From Lolium rigidum (Eukaryota; Streptophyta; Magnoliopsida; Poales; Poaceae), in NCBI RefSeq assembly GCF_022539505.1, contig NC_061510.1, positions 269,337,687 through 269,401,686 of the forward strand: a stretch of 64,000 bases of DNA, read 5' to 3'. How positions within the stretch are numbered: the stretch's first letter is position 1; each line of letters opens with the position of its first letter. The position numbers and the translations under genes are program-made. Below are positions 45,880 to 56,390 of this stretch, in pieces. The notes beneath the pieces are model-generated. The model was not told the DNA's origin. It saw only the letters and a program-made list of their open reading frames with translations, and ran no database searches.

Positions 45880-48388
45880 TATTGTCTGCAAAATAATCAA
45901 GATATCACATGTTTGTTCTACGGGGAGGCTGACATCGGGGACCCATGAGCCAGCAGCGTCGTCAATGTTTTAAAGGCGGCAGGGGATGGAAAGAAAAAAA
46001 ATAAACCAAAAAATTTGTTGGTAAAAAATCCAAGAAAAGAAACATTTTCGTTCTAAGAGGATGACATGCGGGACCCATGAGGCAGCAGCATCCTCGGCGT
46101 TTATTGTTCATAGAGGCTGACATGTGGGACCCGTGAGCCGACAGCCGTCCTCAATGTTTTAAAGGCTGCAGGAGATCGAAAGAAAAAATAAGCCAAAAAT
46201 CATTTGGTAAACAAAATCCAAGAAAAGAAACATTTACCGTTCTGAGAGGATGACATGAGGGACCCATGAGGCAGCAGCATCCTCAGCGATTTCAAGGCGG
46301 CAGGGGATCAAAAGAAAAAAGGAAATATCCAGAAATTGATTAGGGGTTCAAAATAAATCAATCAAAGGAAACTTTTATTGTTCATAGAGGATGACATGTG
46401 GGACCGACCTCCCAACAGCGTGCTCATCGTTTCAGAGGGGGCAGGAGATCAAAAGAAAAAGGCAAATAGCCAGAAATTAGGGGTCAAAAATAACTCCAAG
46501 AAAGAAAACTTTTATTGTCGTAGAGAATGACATGCGGGACCCATGAGCCAGCATCTTAGTCAACGTTTCAAAGGCGGCATGAGATCGAAAGAAAAAGGCA
46601 AGTGCCAAAATATCAGGAGCCAAAGATAATCCAAGAAAAAACTTTATTGTACATAGAGGATGACATGCGGGTCCCATTTAGCAGCAGCGGTCTCAACGTT
46701 TCTAATGCGGCTTGAGATCAAAAGAAAAAGAAAGTTGATTGTACATAGAGGATGACATGCGGGTCCCATGAGTCAGCAGCTTACCCAACGTTTCCAAGGC
46801 GGCAGGGGATCAAAAGAAAAAGGAAATAGCCAAAAATCAGAGGGTGAAAAAAAATAAAGAAAATAAACTTTTATAGTACATAGAGGATGACATGCGGGTC
46901 CCATGAGCCAGCAGGTTCCTCAACGTTTCAAACTTGGCATGAGATCGAAAGAAAAAGGCAAGTGACCAAATATGAGGAGCCAAAAATAATTCAAGAAAAG
47001 AAAGTTTTATAGTACATAGAGGATGACATGCGGGTCCCATTTAGCAGCAGCGGTATCACCGTTTGAGAGGCGGCAGGGGATCAAAAGAAAAAAGAAAATG
47101 CCAAAAATCAGAGGGTGAAAAAAAACCAAGAAAATGAACTTTTATAGTACATAGAGGATGACATGCGGGTCCCATGAGCCTGCAGGATCCTCAACGTTTC
47201 AAACGTGGCATGAGATTGAAAGAAAAAGGCAAGTGAAAAAATATCAGGAGCCAAAAATAATTCAAGAAAAGAAAGTTTTATAGTACATAGAGGATGACAT
47301 GCGGGTCCCATTTAGCAGCAGCGGTATCAGCGTTTGAGAGGCGGCAGGGGATCAAAAGAAAAAACAAATTGCCAAAAATCAGAGGGTGACAAAAAACCAA
47401 GAAAATGAACTTTTATAGTACATAGAGGATGACATGCGGGTCCCATGAGCCTGCAGGTTCCTCAACGTTTCAAACGTGGCATGAGATCGAAAGAAAAAGG
47501 CAAGTGAAAAAATATCAGGAGCCAAAAATAATTCAAGAAAAGAAAGTTTTATAGTACATAGAGGATGACATGAGGGTCCCAGTTAGCAGCAGCGGTATCA
47601 GCGTTTGAGAGGCGGCAGGGGATCGAAAGAAAAAAGAAATTGCCAAAAATCAGAGGGTGAAAAAAAACCAAGAAAATTAACTTTTATAGTACATAGAGGA
47701 TGACATGCGGGTCCCATGAGCCTGCAGGTTCCTCAACGTTTCAAACGTGGCATGAGATCGAAAGAAAAAGGCAAGTGAAAAAATATCAGGAGCCAAAAAT
47801 AATTCAAGAAAAGAAAGTTTTATAGTACATAGAGGATGACATGTGGGTCCCATTTAGCAGCAGCGGTATCACTGTTTGAGAGGCGGCAGGGGATTTAAAG
47901 AAAAAAGAAATTACCAAAAATCAGAGGGTGAAAAAAAAACCAAGAAAATGAACTTTTATAGTACATAGAGGATGACATGCGGGTCCCATGAGCCTGCAGG
48001 TTCCTCGACGTTTCAAACGTGGCATGAGATCGAAAGAAAAAGTCAAGTCAAAAAATATCAGGAGCCAAAAATAATTCAAGAAAAGAAAGTTTTATAGTAC
48101 ATAGAGGATGACATGCGGGTCCCATTTAGCAGCAGCGATATCAGCGCTTGAGAGGCGGCAGGGGATCAAAAGAAAAAAGAAATTGCCAAAAATCAGAGGG
48201 TGAAAAAAAACCAAGAAAAGAAAGTTTTATAGTACATAGAGGATGACATGCGGGTCCCATTTAGCAGCAGCGGTATCACCATTTGAGAGGCGGCAGGGGA
48301 TCGAAAGAAAAAGGTAAGTGACCAAATATGAGGTGCCAAAAATAATTCAAGAAAAGAAAGTTTTATAGTACATAGAGGATGACATGCG
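45880..48388. repeat. 135-bp tandem array, part 2, with 271-bp higher-order repeat
   Basis: This continues the array after the solo LTR. Units at 45900-46500 are diverged; from about 46880 on they are homogeneous. CATGAGCCTGCAGG occurs at 47173, 47443, 47715 and 47987, and the alternating type (CATTTAGCAGCAGCGG) lies between, so the repeat unit is a dimer of about 271 bp present in at least five near-identical copies. Unit ends are ACATAGAGGATGACATGCGG. Confidence 0.92.
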
Positions 48389-50965
48389 TAAGCCTGTAGG
48401 TGGTCACGGGCCGTCCACGGTGCCGCCAGCCCAGCCCAATTAAAGCCTCTTAACGAACACCCACGGTGAAGAGAAAAAGCTTGGTGGGCTTCGGCTACGC
48501 GTTCGCTACCGCCGTTGCGCCGCCTCGATGGATTAGGTCGTCGTCCTTGGATACTTCTCCCTGGCTCCGCTTCCTTGGACGGGCGCCGCACCATGGCCGG
48601 TGAAAGTCCGCCGCCGCTCCCTCCGATCCCTCCCTCCGCTCAATCAGCAGCCCCTCCCTCCCTCCGCTCCACTTCTCCCACCATGGCCAAGCTCACGCCG
48701 TCCCTTCAGCAGCGGATCGGAGAGGAGGTCCCGGCGGCCGGCGATGTTCTTGGGGATCCTCAACTGCAGGTCGGTGGGGAGCCAAAGATTTCCAGCGAAA
48801 TTCATGGGAAGTTGCCGAAGAAGATCCGCAAGAAGGTATACTCTTCCACCCATCTGTGCTGTAATTATCTCGTTGGCATGTTTCCATCGACTTTAACGGC
48901 TTAACGCTGCACGGTTAGATGATCAAACAGATTGGAGCCTAAACTGAATTGATTGGGGGTCCTTGGACAAACCATTCTTTAGATATGCTGCATCCCATTA
49001 TTTTGTAAAATAAGACTTCCTGTTCCAGCTATTCCTGTCGATATCAGCAAATCAATAGACAAGCATGTCTGTCATTTTAAGTTTCAGTATGCAAGCTAGC
49101 ACATCCTGTATTTGGCACCTTAGAGTACTTTGTAGCTGAATTATTTTCTGACTGTTGTGCACTTGGTTCTTCATCGTGTGATGTGAGAATTGAGATAAAC
49201 CTTGGAGACCTATGCGCATCTACACAGGATTGCACCTGAGCTTTCTATGGCTCATTAGTAACAAATAGAATATGTGAGGTGAGTGCTTTCATGTTAGTGG
49301 GGGCATTTCGTTGACTCTTCACCAGTATAGTTTGTTGATATCACTGGATGTGATCATAGTGTATAATAAGCTATATCTCTTTTTTTTCTCAAAAGTTTCT
49401 GCTGCTGCACATATTTTTGCCATTTACGTTTGTACCTTATAGTTTAATCAGACTTCCTGTTCCAGCTATTCTAGCTTGTCAAATTGTATGACTACTCATG
49501 CGTCGTATCTGCCATGTCTGATGTATTTTGTGTGCCTTACTAACTAAATTAAGTGGTGGGATGTGAACTCGGAAAGGTATCCAATCCTTGGCAACATGGC
49601 TCGTGATGTGCTAGCTGTACCAGCTTCAACGGTTGCCTCAGAATCTGCGTTCAGCGCATGTGGGAGAGTAATTACAGATCACAGAAGTAGCCTAGCACCT
49701 GAAACTGTTGAGGCATTGATGTGTTATGGTGATTGGATTAGATCTCGCAGTAAGTACCTTTTTCCAGCATCTACTCTATTTCATACATTTGTAAAACCGC
49801 CGTGAAGAACAAAGAGTGGTGGATCATCTTGTCTCTGGTACCTGATGTGCCAGATGTTAACTGATATGTACCTGAGAGGTTGGTACTCTGAAATTATATC
49901 TCCTGTATTGTTTTGAAATACTCTGAATTTCTAGACATTACCTGTAACTTGATTGTATTGTCCAGTCCAAGTATCTTATAGCTTGGTCATGACATCCTGT
50001 AACTTGATTGTCCGATCCGAGTCCGAGTAATTTCTAGACAATATCCTTAAGTAGTAACTATATGCCTTATATCTAGGAACAGAGGAAGTATAACTTATTA
50101 GTTGGAATGGTCAATTCATTGCATAATTTATGATCTGTTTATGCAGGGAGGCGGAGATGTGGGAAGTGAGCGAGAAAACGAATTCTAGGGTTGCCTGGTT
50201 CAGCATCTTGTCACTGGGTGTGTGCGTTGTTGACAAAAACAGCTGCATGATATAGATGATCTCAACAGTAAGCAACCGATACTATGTGCAATAGAAGCTT
50301 GTTCAGAGATGTGTTACTTAAGTAGGGGTAGCTACTTAAGTTATATAGCTTGGTCATGACATTACCTATGTTGTTAAGCTGTTTGTTAGCGGAGTGTGCT
50401 AACAAAATTTCTGAATGTGTCGAACTTCACTACTTTTAATTCATCCGGATGTTTAACAGGGCATTGTGAAGCTTACTTCTTTCAGTAAATTTTCCATGAC
50501 CTGATAATATTGTGTACTCATTTTAAAAGAGATGCTCATGTGTTTGAGAGGCATTCTCCTGTCATTTCTGTTTGTGTTGTTTTGAGATACTCTGAATTTA
50601 ATGGGATATTTTCCTGTTATTTCCATTTGTATTGTTTTGAAATACTCTGAATTTCTGGACGCTGGTTATACATGTATAATTTATAGCAAGTATACGTCTG
50701 AAGGAATAAAAAGCTAGTGGGTAAAGTCTGAAGGAATAAGCAGCTACAAGCCTCGATCGCTTGATCCCCCAGCGATCGCTTTTCTATTTGAGCGGAATCC
50801 ACGCCAACGCCCAACGGCCCATGCGCTTGGCGGGCTAAAGTGGGCCGACTGGACGCCACTTCCTATTAGAAAAATAAAAGTGCAGCAAGTGGCCTCCCGC
50901 TTTGGGCTGGCGGACAGAGGTGGCCAAGAAATGGTTTCCCACGGACAGGCCCACCTACAGCCTGA
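48389..50965 (+). mobile_element. hAT-superfamily transposon
   Basis: It is flanked by a perfect 8-bp duplication GACATGCG (48381-48388 and 50966-50973), which is itself part of the 135-bp unit. Short inverted ends read TAAGCCTGTAGGTGG and TCAGGCTGTAGGTGG. Inside is a gene remnant that encodes the hAT C-terminal dimerisation domain. Eight-base duplication plus this domain establish the superfamily. The catalytic core is missing, so it is an internally deleted copy. Confidence 0.88.
48593..50169 (+). CDS. Three-exon hAT remnant gene with C-terminal dimerisation domain
   Basis: A consistent model is exon 1 48593-48835 (81 codons, donor GTATAC), exon 2 49554-49749 (acceptor AATTAAG, donor GTAAGT) and exon 3 50147-50169 (acceptor TTATGCAG, stop TGA). 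Phases match and give 153 residues. Exon 1 is Pro/Ser-rich, then [18 protein letters not shown]. Exon 2 encodes the hAT dimerisation motif: WW near its start, [20 protein letters not shown] and [14 protein letters not shown]. Transposase BED finger and DDE parts are absent. It may be a decayed transposase gene whose splicing survived a deletion, or a small protein able to dimerise with hAT transposases; this is inference. An upstream in-frame ATG exists at 48515. Confidence 0.5.
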
Positions 50966-51260
50966 GACATGCGGGTCCCAGTTAGCAGCAGCGGTATCAC
51001 CGTTTGAGAGGCGGCAGGGGATCGAAAGAAAAAGGCAAGTGACCAAATTTGAGGTGCCAAAAAAAACTCCAAGAAAAGAAAGTTGATTGCACATAGAGGA
51101 TGACATGCGGGTCCCATTTAGCGAGCGAGCGGTCTCAACGTTTCCAAGGCGGCAAGGGATCAAAAGAAAAAGGAAGTAGCCGGAAATCGGGAGTCAAAAA
51201 AACCAAGAATAGAAAGAATTTTGGTTCATAGAGGATGACATGCGGGACCCATGATCCTGC
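50966..51260. repeat. 135-bp tandem array, part 3
   Basis: Two to three further units of the same array after the hAT element, up to about 51260, then the CACTA right subterminal region to 51590. Confidence 0.85.
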
Positions 51261-51762
51261 ATCGTAAACGGCTCGATCGGAGAACGTTGAACGAGATGGC
51301 GCGATCTAGAAAAAAAACAATGCCAGAGAGGCTGCCATCTGGGCCCTACATCCCTCGGCTGTGCGGATTTGCGTTGACTCGGCCGGCGAACCCGAGATTT
51401 CGAGATGCACCACGTCCCGGGCCACCATACGCGACGTTTTGGCCGCTTTCGTCGGGCTAGGTGGCCTCAAAAACGAGAAAAAAAAAGTTTTGACATGCAC
51501 CACGGAGGGACCAAAAATCGTCGGCCATGGTACACCACCAACCACGGCGCGACTTCAACTTCGTCGGCCATGGCAACTTTTCTTGTAGTGGATTCGTGAC
51601 AGATAGAAATCTGTTTCTGCGCAGAAATCCAAATCTAGTATCAACCTTCTATTAGAGACTTTACTTGGCACAACAATGCAATAAAATAAAGATAAGGAGA
51701 GGTTGCTACAGTAGTAACAACTTCCAAGACACAACAAAACAGTCGCAAAATAAACACATGGG

Positions 51763-53181
51763 TTATCTCCCAAGAAGTGCTTTCTTTATAGCCATTAAGA
51801 TGGGTTCAGCAATTTTAATGATGCTCACATAAGGGTGAGAGTTGAAGCAAAAGAGAGAATCAAAAAGCAAGTTCAAAACACATTTAAGTCTAACCCACTT
51901 CCTATGAATAGGAATCTTGTACACAAATAAATTCATGAAGAACAAAGTGACAAGCATAAGAAGATAAAACAAGAGTAACTTCAAAAGTTTCAGCATATAG
52001 AGAGGTGTTTTAGTACCATGAAAATTTCTACAACCATATTTTCCTCTCTCATAATAATTTTTAGTAGCTTCATGGATAAACTCAACAACATAACTATCAC
52101 ATAAAGCATGCCTTTCATGATTCACAAACACATAATTTTTATCAAGCTCAGAAATAATAGGATTAAAACTTTCAAACCCACTTTTATCAATAATATAACA
52201 AAATGATTGATCAATCTCAAAAGATATGGGACTCATAGATAAAGTCAAGAACTCTCCAATCCCTTTTTCATTAGTAGTATAATTAATATTATCAAGTAAC
52301 ATAGGACCATCATCTAGAGATTTATCATAAACATTTGCTAAACAAAACTCTTTAGTACCATGCATTTCGACATCAGGCACAAACAAAGCATTATCATAAG
52401 ATTTATCAAAGTAGCATGGATTATCATAAATGACAGTAGCATAATTATTCTCACAAGTTTTACTCATAGGGAATATTTCAAGAGAATCCACGGGAACATA
52501 ACATTCATCCTCTTTCGGTAAGCATGGAGGACAATCAAATAGTGCAAGAGATAAAGAGTTACTCTCATTAGAAGGTTGGCATGGGTAGCTAATCCATTCT
52601 TCCTCCTTTTGTTCATCACTCTCCTCTTCTTTTTCATCCAATGAGATTTCAGGTTCATCAATTTCCCCCTCTTTTTCATCCAATGAGCTTTCAGGTTCAT
52701 CAATTTCTTCTTCCACAGGTTCCTGCAAATTGTGAGTGCATTCTTGTACATTAATGAGTCTCCCTTTATAATCAATGATATAAGGATTATCACTGTAGCT
52801 TTCTATGCAAGAATTAAGGATAGAAGAGACATAATCTTTAAGGTCCTTACAAACAGCACAATTTTCATAATTTTTAGACATGAATGATTCTATCTCAGAG
52901 GCTCCCATAAATAAGACAAATTGTTCTACCTCTTCGAACCCAAAATGAATATAGCTATTCCAATTATAGTTCTTAATTAAAACTTCCTCACTAAAACCAC
53001 ATTGAAATTTAAGATGTTTAGTATCCTGTTTAGAGCAACAGTTTATATCATGGCATTTAAGCAAGATTTTAGCGATTGTATTTAATTTTTCTATCACAGC
53101 ACTCATAACTTTTCCCTTTCTTGATTCTCTATAATTATTATATAATTCTATAAGCTCCAAATAGGTTGTAGGTTCTCCCAT
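51763..53181 (-). CDS. Single large ORF of Athila copy B, function unknown
   Basis: An intact 472-codon frame that begins 237 bases inside the 5' LTR, where gag would be. The N-terminal 150 residues contain Cys pairs (CHDINCC, CAVCKD). Residues about 155-195 are an acidic repeat built on EIDEPE-S-LDEKE. The middle is rich in Asp, Asn and Tyr. From residue about 397 a strongly hydrophobic segment (LKLLLFYLLMLVTLFFMNLF) could span a membrane, followed by a basic stretch and a second hydrophobic part. I see no capsid, zinc knuckle or pol motif. Athila elements often have an envelope-like ORF with membrane segments, but that ORF lies near the 3' LTR, so equating them is speculative. The frame is open for 1.4 kb, which suggests recent selection or a young copy. 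Confidence 0.65.
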   Translation of the reverse strand: MGEPTTYLELIELYNNYRESRKGKVMSAVIEKLNTIAKILLKCHDINCCSKQDTKHLKFQCGFSEEVLIKNYNWNSYIHFGFEEVEQFVLFMGASEIESFMSKNYENCAVCKDLKDYVSSILNSCIESYSDNPYIIDYKGRLINVQECTHNLQEPVEEEIDEPESSLDEKEGEIDEPEISLDEKEEESDEQKEEEWISYPCQPSNESNSLSLALFDCPPCLPKEDECYVPVDSLEIFPMSKTCENNYATVIYDNPCYFDKSYDNALFVPDVEMHGTKEFCLANVYDKSLDDGPMLLDNINYTTNEKGIGEFLTLSMSPISFEIDQSFCYIIDKSGFESFNPIISELDKNYVFVNHERHALCDSYVVEFIHEATKNYYERGKYGCRNFHGTKTPLYMLKLLKLLLFYLLMLVTLFFMNLFVYKIPIHRKWVRLKCVLNLLFDSLFCFNSHPYVSIIKIAEPILMAIKKALLGR

Positions 53182-53388
53182 AATAGCAGTTTTTAATTTT
53201 TAGGTTTTTCAATTTTTTATGGATTTTCGGGTATATAGGGAAAATAAAACAAGACAAAAATAAACTAGATAAAAGTAAACTAAGCAAAATAAAACTAGAC
53301 AGAAATAAACTAGCAAGACAAAATAAAATAAAAGCAGAGAGAGAGGTAGAGTGTACTCCCTAGGTGAACTTATGAGTAGAGCTATGCC

Positions 53389-53406
53389 TCCCCGGCAACG
53401 GCGCCA
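53389..53406 (-). promoter_or_regulatory. Primer binding site (tRNA-Asp type)
   Basis: On the minus strand TGGCGCCGTTGCCGGGGA begins eleven bases after the LTR. It is complementary to the 3' end of plant tRNA-Asp, the usual primer of several Triticeae gypsy families. Confidence 0.8.
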
Positions 53407-53417
53407 GAAAATAGTCT

Positions 53418-54941
53418 TGATGACCCACAAGTATAGGGGATCGCAATAGTCTTCAAGGGAAGTAAAACCCAAATTTATTGATTCGACACAAGGGGAGGTA
53501 AAGAATACTTATAAGCCTTAACAACTGAGTTGTCAATTCAGCTGCACCTGGAAAAGCACTAGTAACAGGGGTGATGTGAAAGCGACGAGTAATATGGGAG
53601 CAATAGTAACGAGTAACACGGCGACGATAGCAGTAACACAGAGGAGATGGCACTAGAAAATAGTTAATACTACTTCCAATGACATAAAGAATGAGTATAT
53701 GATGATGAGAGATGGACCGGGGTTCCCAGCTATCTACACTAGTGGTAACTCTCCAATAACAAGTGTTGGGTGAACAAATTACGGTTGGGCAATTGATAGG
53801 ATTGAAATAGCATTAAGACAAAACATCAAGATTATTAATCATGTAGGCATGTTTTCCATATATAGTCATACGTGCTCGCAATGAGAAACTTGTATAACAT
53901 CTTTTGTCCTACCAGCCGGGCCTCAAGGGAAACTACTGGTAATTAAGGTACTCCTTTTAATAGAGCACCGGAGCAAAGCATTAACACTTGGTGAAAACAT
54001 GTGATCCTCATATCTAAGCCTTCCCCTCCGGTTATCCTAGTTGCTGTCACTCTGGGGCCTCGGGTTCCGGACATAGACATGTGCAAACAACTTGTAGATA
54101 CAATCTAAGCAATAATTATAGAGCTTAAATCTAAGATCATGCCACTCGGGCCCTAGTGACAAGCATTAAACACAACAAGATTGTAGCAACAATAACTTCA
54201 CAAACTTATATAGATAGACTGATCATAATGTAACAATCCATCGGATCCCAACAAACACAACACCGATTACATCAGATGAATCTCAATCATGTAAGGCAGC
54301 TCATGAGATCATTGTATTGAAGTACATGGGGGAGAGAATACCAACTAGCTACGGCTAGAACCCGTAGTCCATGGGGGAACTACTCACGGAGCATGATGGA
54401 GGCGGTGGCGTCGATGGAGATGGATTCCGGGGGCACTTCCCCGTCCCGGCGGCGTGCCGGAACAGAGATTCTGTCCCCCGAATTGGATTTTCGCGATGGC
54501 GGCGGCGCCCCTGGAGTCTTTCTGGATTTTCGTCAATCCGTATCGCGTTTTTAGGTCGAAAGGGGTTTTATAGGCGAAGAGGTGACGCAGGAGGGCACCT
54601 GGGGCCCCCTCACCATAGGCTGGCGCGGCCAGGCCTGGGGCCGCGCCGCCTTGTGGTGCCAGTGGCCCCCGGCCCCTCTCCGGTTCTCCTTCGGTGTTAC
54701 GGGGTCTTCGGGAAAAATAGGATGTTGGGTCTTCGTTTCGTCGAATTCCAAGAATATTGCCCGAACAACCTTTACGGAACCAAAAACAGCAGAAAACGAG
54801 GAGCTGCCTTTGTGGCATCTTGTTAATAGGTTAGTTCCGGAAAACGCATAAAAACATTATAAAGTGTGAGCAAAACATGTAGGTATTGTCATAAAACAAG
54901 CATGAAACATCAGAAATTATGGATACGTTGGAGACGTATCA
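53418..54941 (-). repeat. 5' LTR of Athila copy B
   Basis: 1,524 bp, clearly similar to 25467-26999. It differs by scattered substitutions and a few small indels, for example absence of the GCACGGTGG segment present near 25961 of the other LTR. A TATAAAACCCC motif lies at about 54573 on the minus strand. Confidence 0.9.
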
Positions 54942-54946
54942 TTAGC

Positions 54947-55350
54947 TGCAAATCATCATCCTCAATTAGAGCTGCATCATTTTCTATTTCATCAACATCT
55001 TGCTGCTCATTGTTGTCATGTACTTCAAGGTCCACATTGTCTATGAACAAATCATCATCACCATCTGCTGCATCATAGTCACTGTCCATGAAATCTGAAT
55101 CAGCACTGCCATCTGAATCATCTACAATGTCTAAATTTACTTCATCTAAATTTCCATTTGGTGCATTGCCATTTCTTCCATTTCCTTCCTCTGAATTTCC
55201 TTCATCTGAATTTCCATTTGGTGCATTGCCATTTGCTGCATGTAACAGAAATTATCCATTCCCAAGCCACAGAAGAATCCATTGTGCTCAACTTCGACAG
55301 TAAACAAAGTCTCATTGTTACCTTCACATAGAAAACAAAATGTAATAATC
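54947..55350 (-). pseudogene. mudrA-like: N-terminal part of the mudrA-type gene
   Basis: It begins with TLFTVEVEHNGFFCGLG, a motif typical of the N-terminus of plant MURA-like proteins. It continues, in a shifted frame, into a Gly/Asn-rich segment with an internal tandem duplication (NGNAPNGN occurs twice) and a long acidic stretch up to 54947. The frame is continuous with 25461 when the Athila insertion and one copy of its TTAGC duplication are ignored, which shows that the retrotransposon landed in this exon. The start codon is uncertain; a splice acceptor-like site lies at about 55325. Confidence 0.65.
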
Positions 55351-55495
55351 AAGAATATTCTCACTGCATGGAATCTAAAAAGTGACAGTGATTTGAACTA
55401 TCAATGCCTTTGTCCTATGCAATTATGGTGAATATTCTCACTGCATGAAATGCTGTTTGGATTGTGTAACATTGTCTACATCCTGCCTCTTCCAC

Positions 55496-55503
55496 TATAA
55501 ATA
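55496..55503 (+). promoter_or_regulatory. TATA box of the small MULE ORF
   Basis: TATAAATA lies 46 bases before the ATG at 55549, on the side pointing away from the mudrA-type gene. The spacing fits a plant core promoter with a short leader. Confidence 0.5.
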
Positions 55504-55548
55504 TGGTGAATGCATATGCCCGTACACAACACATTTGCTACTTCAGTC

Positions 55549-55869
55549 ATGGAATTTTCCTGGAGTGAGAAGGGCAAGAGGAGCAGTAGTACCAGAAAGA
55601 AATCTCAGTTCAGTAGGAGCAGTAGTGCTAGAGAGTTGCCAACCAGAGAGAAAGAAGTGATAGTGTATCATAGAAGGAGTGTTGAGGAGAGGGAAGCAGC
55701 AAAAGAGAGGAATAGGATAGCCATGATGGAGCAAGAAGTTGTAGCTGCATTGGAAGACCTAGAGCAAGAGGTTACTGCTGGACTCATAATGTACCGCATC
55801 AAGAAGAAGTTGCGGAGCTTTGCAAAGAAGCTGAAGAAAAGCATCCATGGTAAGTCGAGCAAGAACTAG
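55549..55869 (+). CDS. Small basic ORF in the MULE, divergent from mudrA
   Basis: An intact 106-codon frame from ATG 55549 to TAG 55869. The N-terminal half is Ser/Arg/Lys-rich (SSSTRKKSQFSRSSS). The middle has a charged helical stretch (SVEEREAAKERNRIAMMEQE), and the C-terminus is strongly basic (RSFAKKLKKSIHGKSSKN). A TATA box lies upstream and an AATAAA-like signal near 55995, so it looks like a complete transcription unit between mudrA and the right TIR. MuDR of maize has a second gene, mudrB, but there the two genes converge, whereas here they diverge, and I see no similarity basis to equate them. An in-frame ATG at 55510 is possible but lies only 14 bases from the TATA box. Confidence 0.5.
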   Translation: MEFSWSEKGKRSSSTRKKSQFSRSSSARELPTREKEVIVYHRRSVEEREAAKERNRIAMMEQEVVAALEDLEQEVTAGLIMYRIKKKLRSFAKKLKKSIHGKSSKN

Positions 55870-56390
55870 ATGTGTCAATGTGTGGGCCTATGAATAATGA
55901 GCCCATGTGTAATAGGTACTGTTGTAATCCTGTAATAGGTAGTGTTGTAATCCTTCATCTATGTGTTAGTGTGTAAGCTCTGATCTGTACTCTGAATAAA
56001 TTCAGTCTGTAGTCTCTGAAAAAATTCAGTTAACAGTTAACTAAATTTCGCAAAAACAGAGCACATTTGTGCAGCTTCGTCCAATCAACCTACACGTTCT
56101 ACTACCGCAAATTTGCGACTTTATCAAAGATTACATACCCAAAAACGTCACTAACCGACTAAAATCAGTTATTACACTCTTAATCATCATCTGTCACAAA
56201 TCGAAAAAATGGCCAGAAAAACAGAAACCAACTGCCGAGATGAACTGAGATTGCGCGACAGATGAGTAATTCCTTCCATCAACTACCGGAAAAACCTTGT
56301 CTAATTCATCACCTTAACCATCTCAATGAAACCCTACTTCGATCCGACGAAACGAGCTCGCACGGCCATGGCGGAAAACGAAGAAACGAA

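Larger units (their letters stand above)
29224..51590. mobile_element. Large non-autonomous CACTA element with nested insertions
   Basis: Both ends carry CACTACAAGAAAAGTT in inverted orientation (29224 inward and 51590 inward), with the 3-bp duplication GAT outside (29221-29223, 51591-51593). No transposase domain is visible inside. Its own DNA, without the solo LTR, hAT, palindromic element and the 1.2-kb insertion, is about 13 kb and consists largely of tandem arrays. The subterminal parts are rich in CGTCGG/CCGACG words, for example CGTCGGCCATGG twice near 51520-51575. Confidence 0.85.
25467..54941 (-). mobile_element. Athila-type LTR retrotransposon with a single ORF (copy B)
   Basis: Two LTRs (25467-26999 and 53418-54941), a perfect 5-bp duplication TTAGC outside them (25462-25466, 54942-54946), a tRNA-Asp-type primer site next to the right LTR and a purine tract next to the left LTR give minus orientation. 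The internal region has one ORF (51763-53181) and about 2.2 kb of spacer (27000-29223); there is no gag-pol. It is therefore a non-autonomous derivative that would rely on relatives. A 22-kb CACTA element separates the two internal parts. The LTRs carry about a dozen differences in the first 270 aligned bases, several of them indels. Confidence 0.85.
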
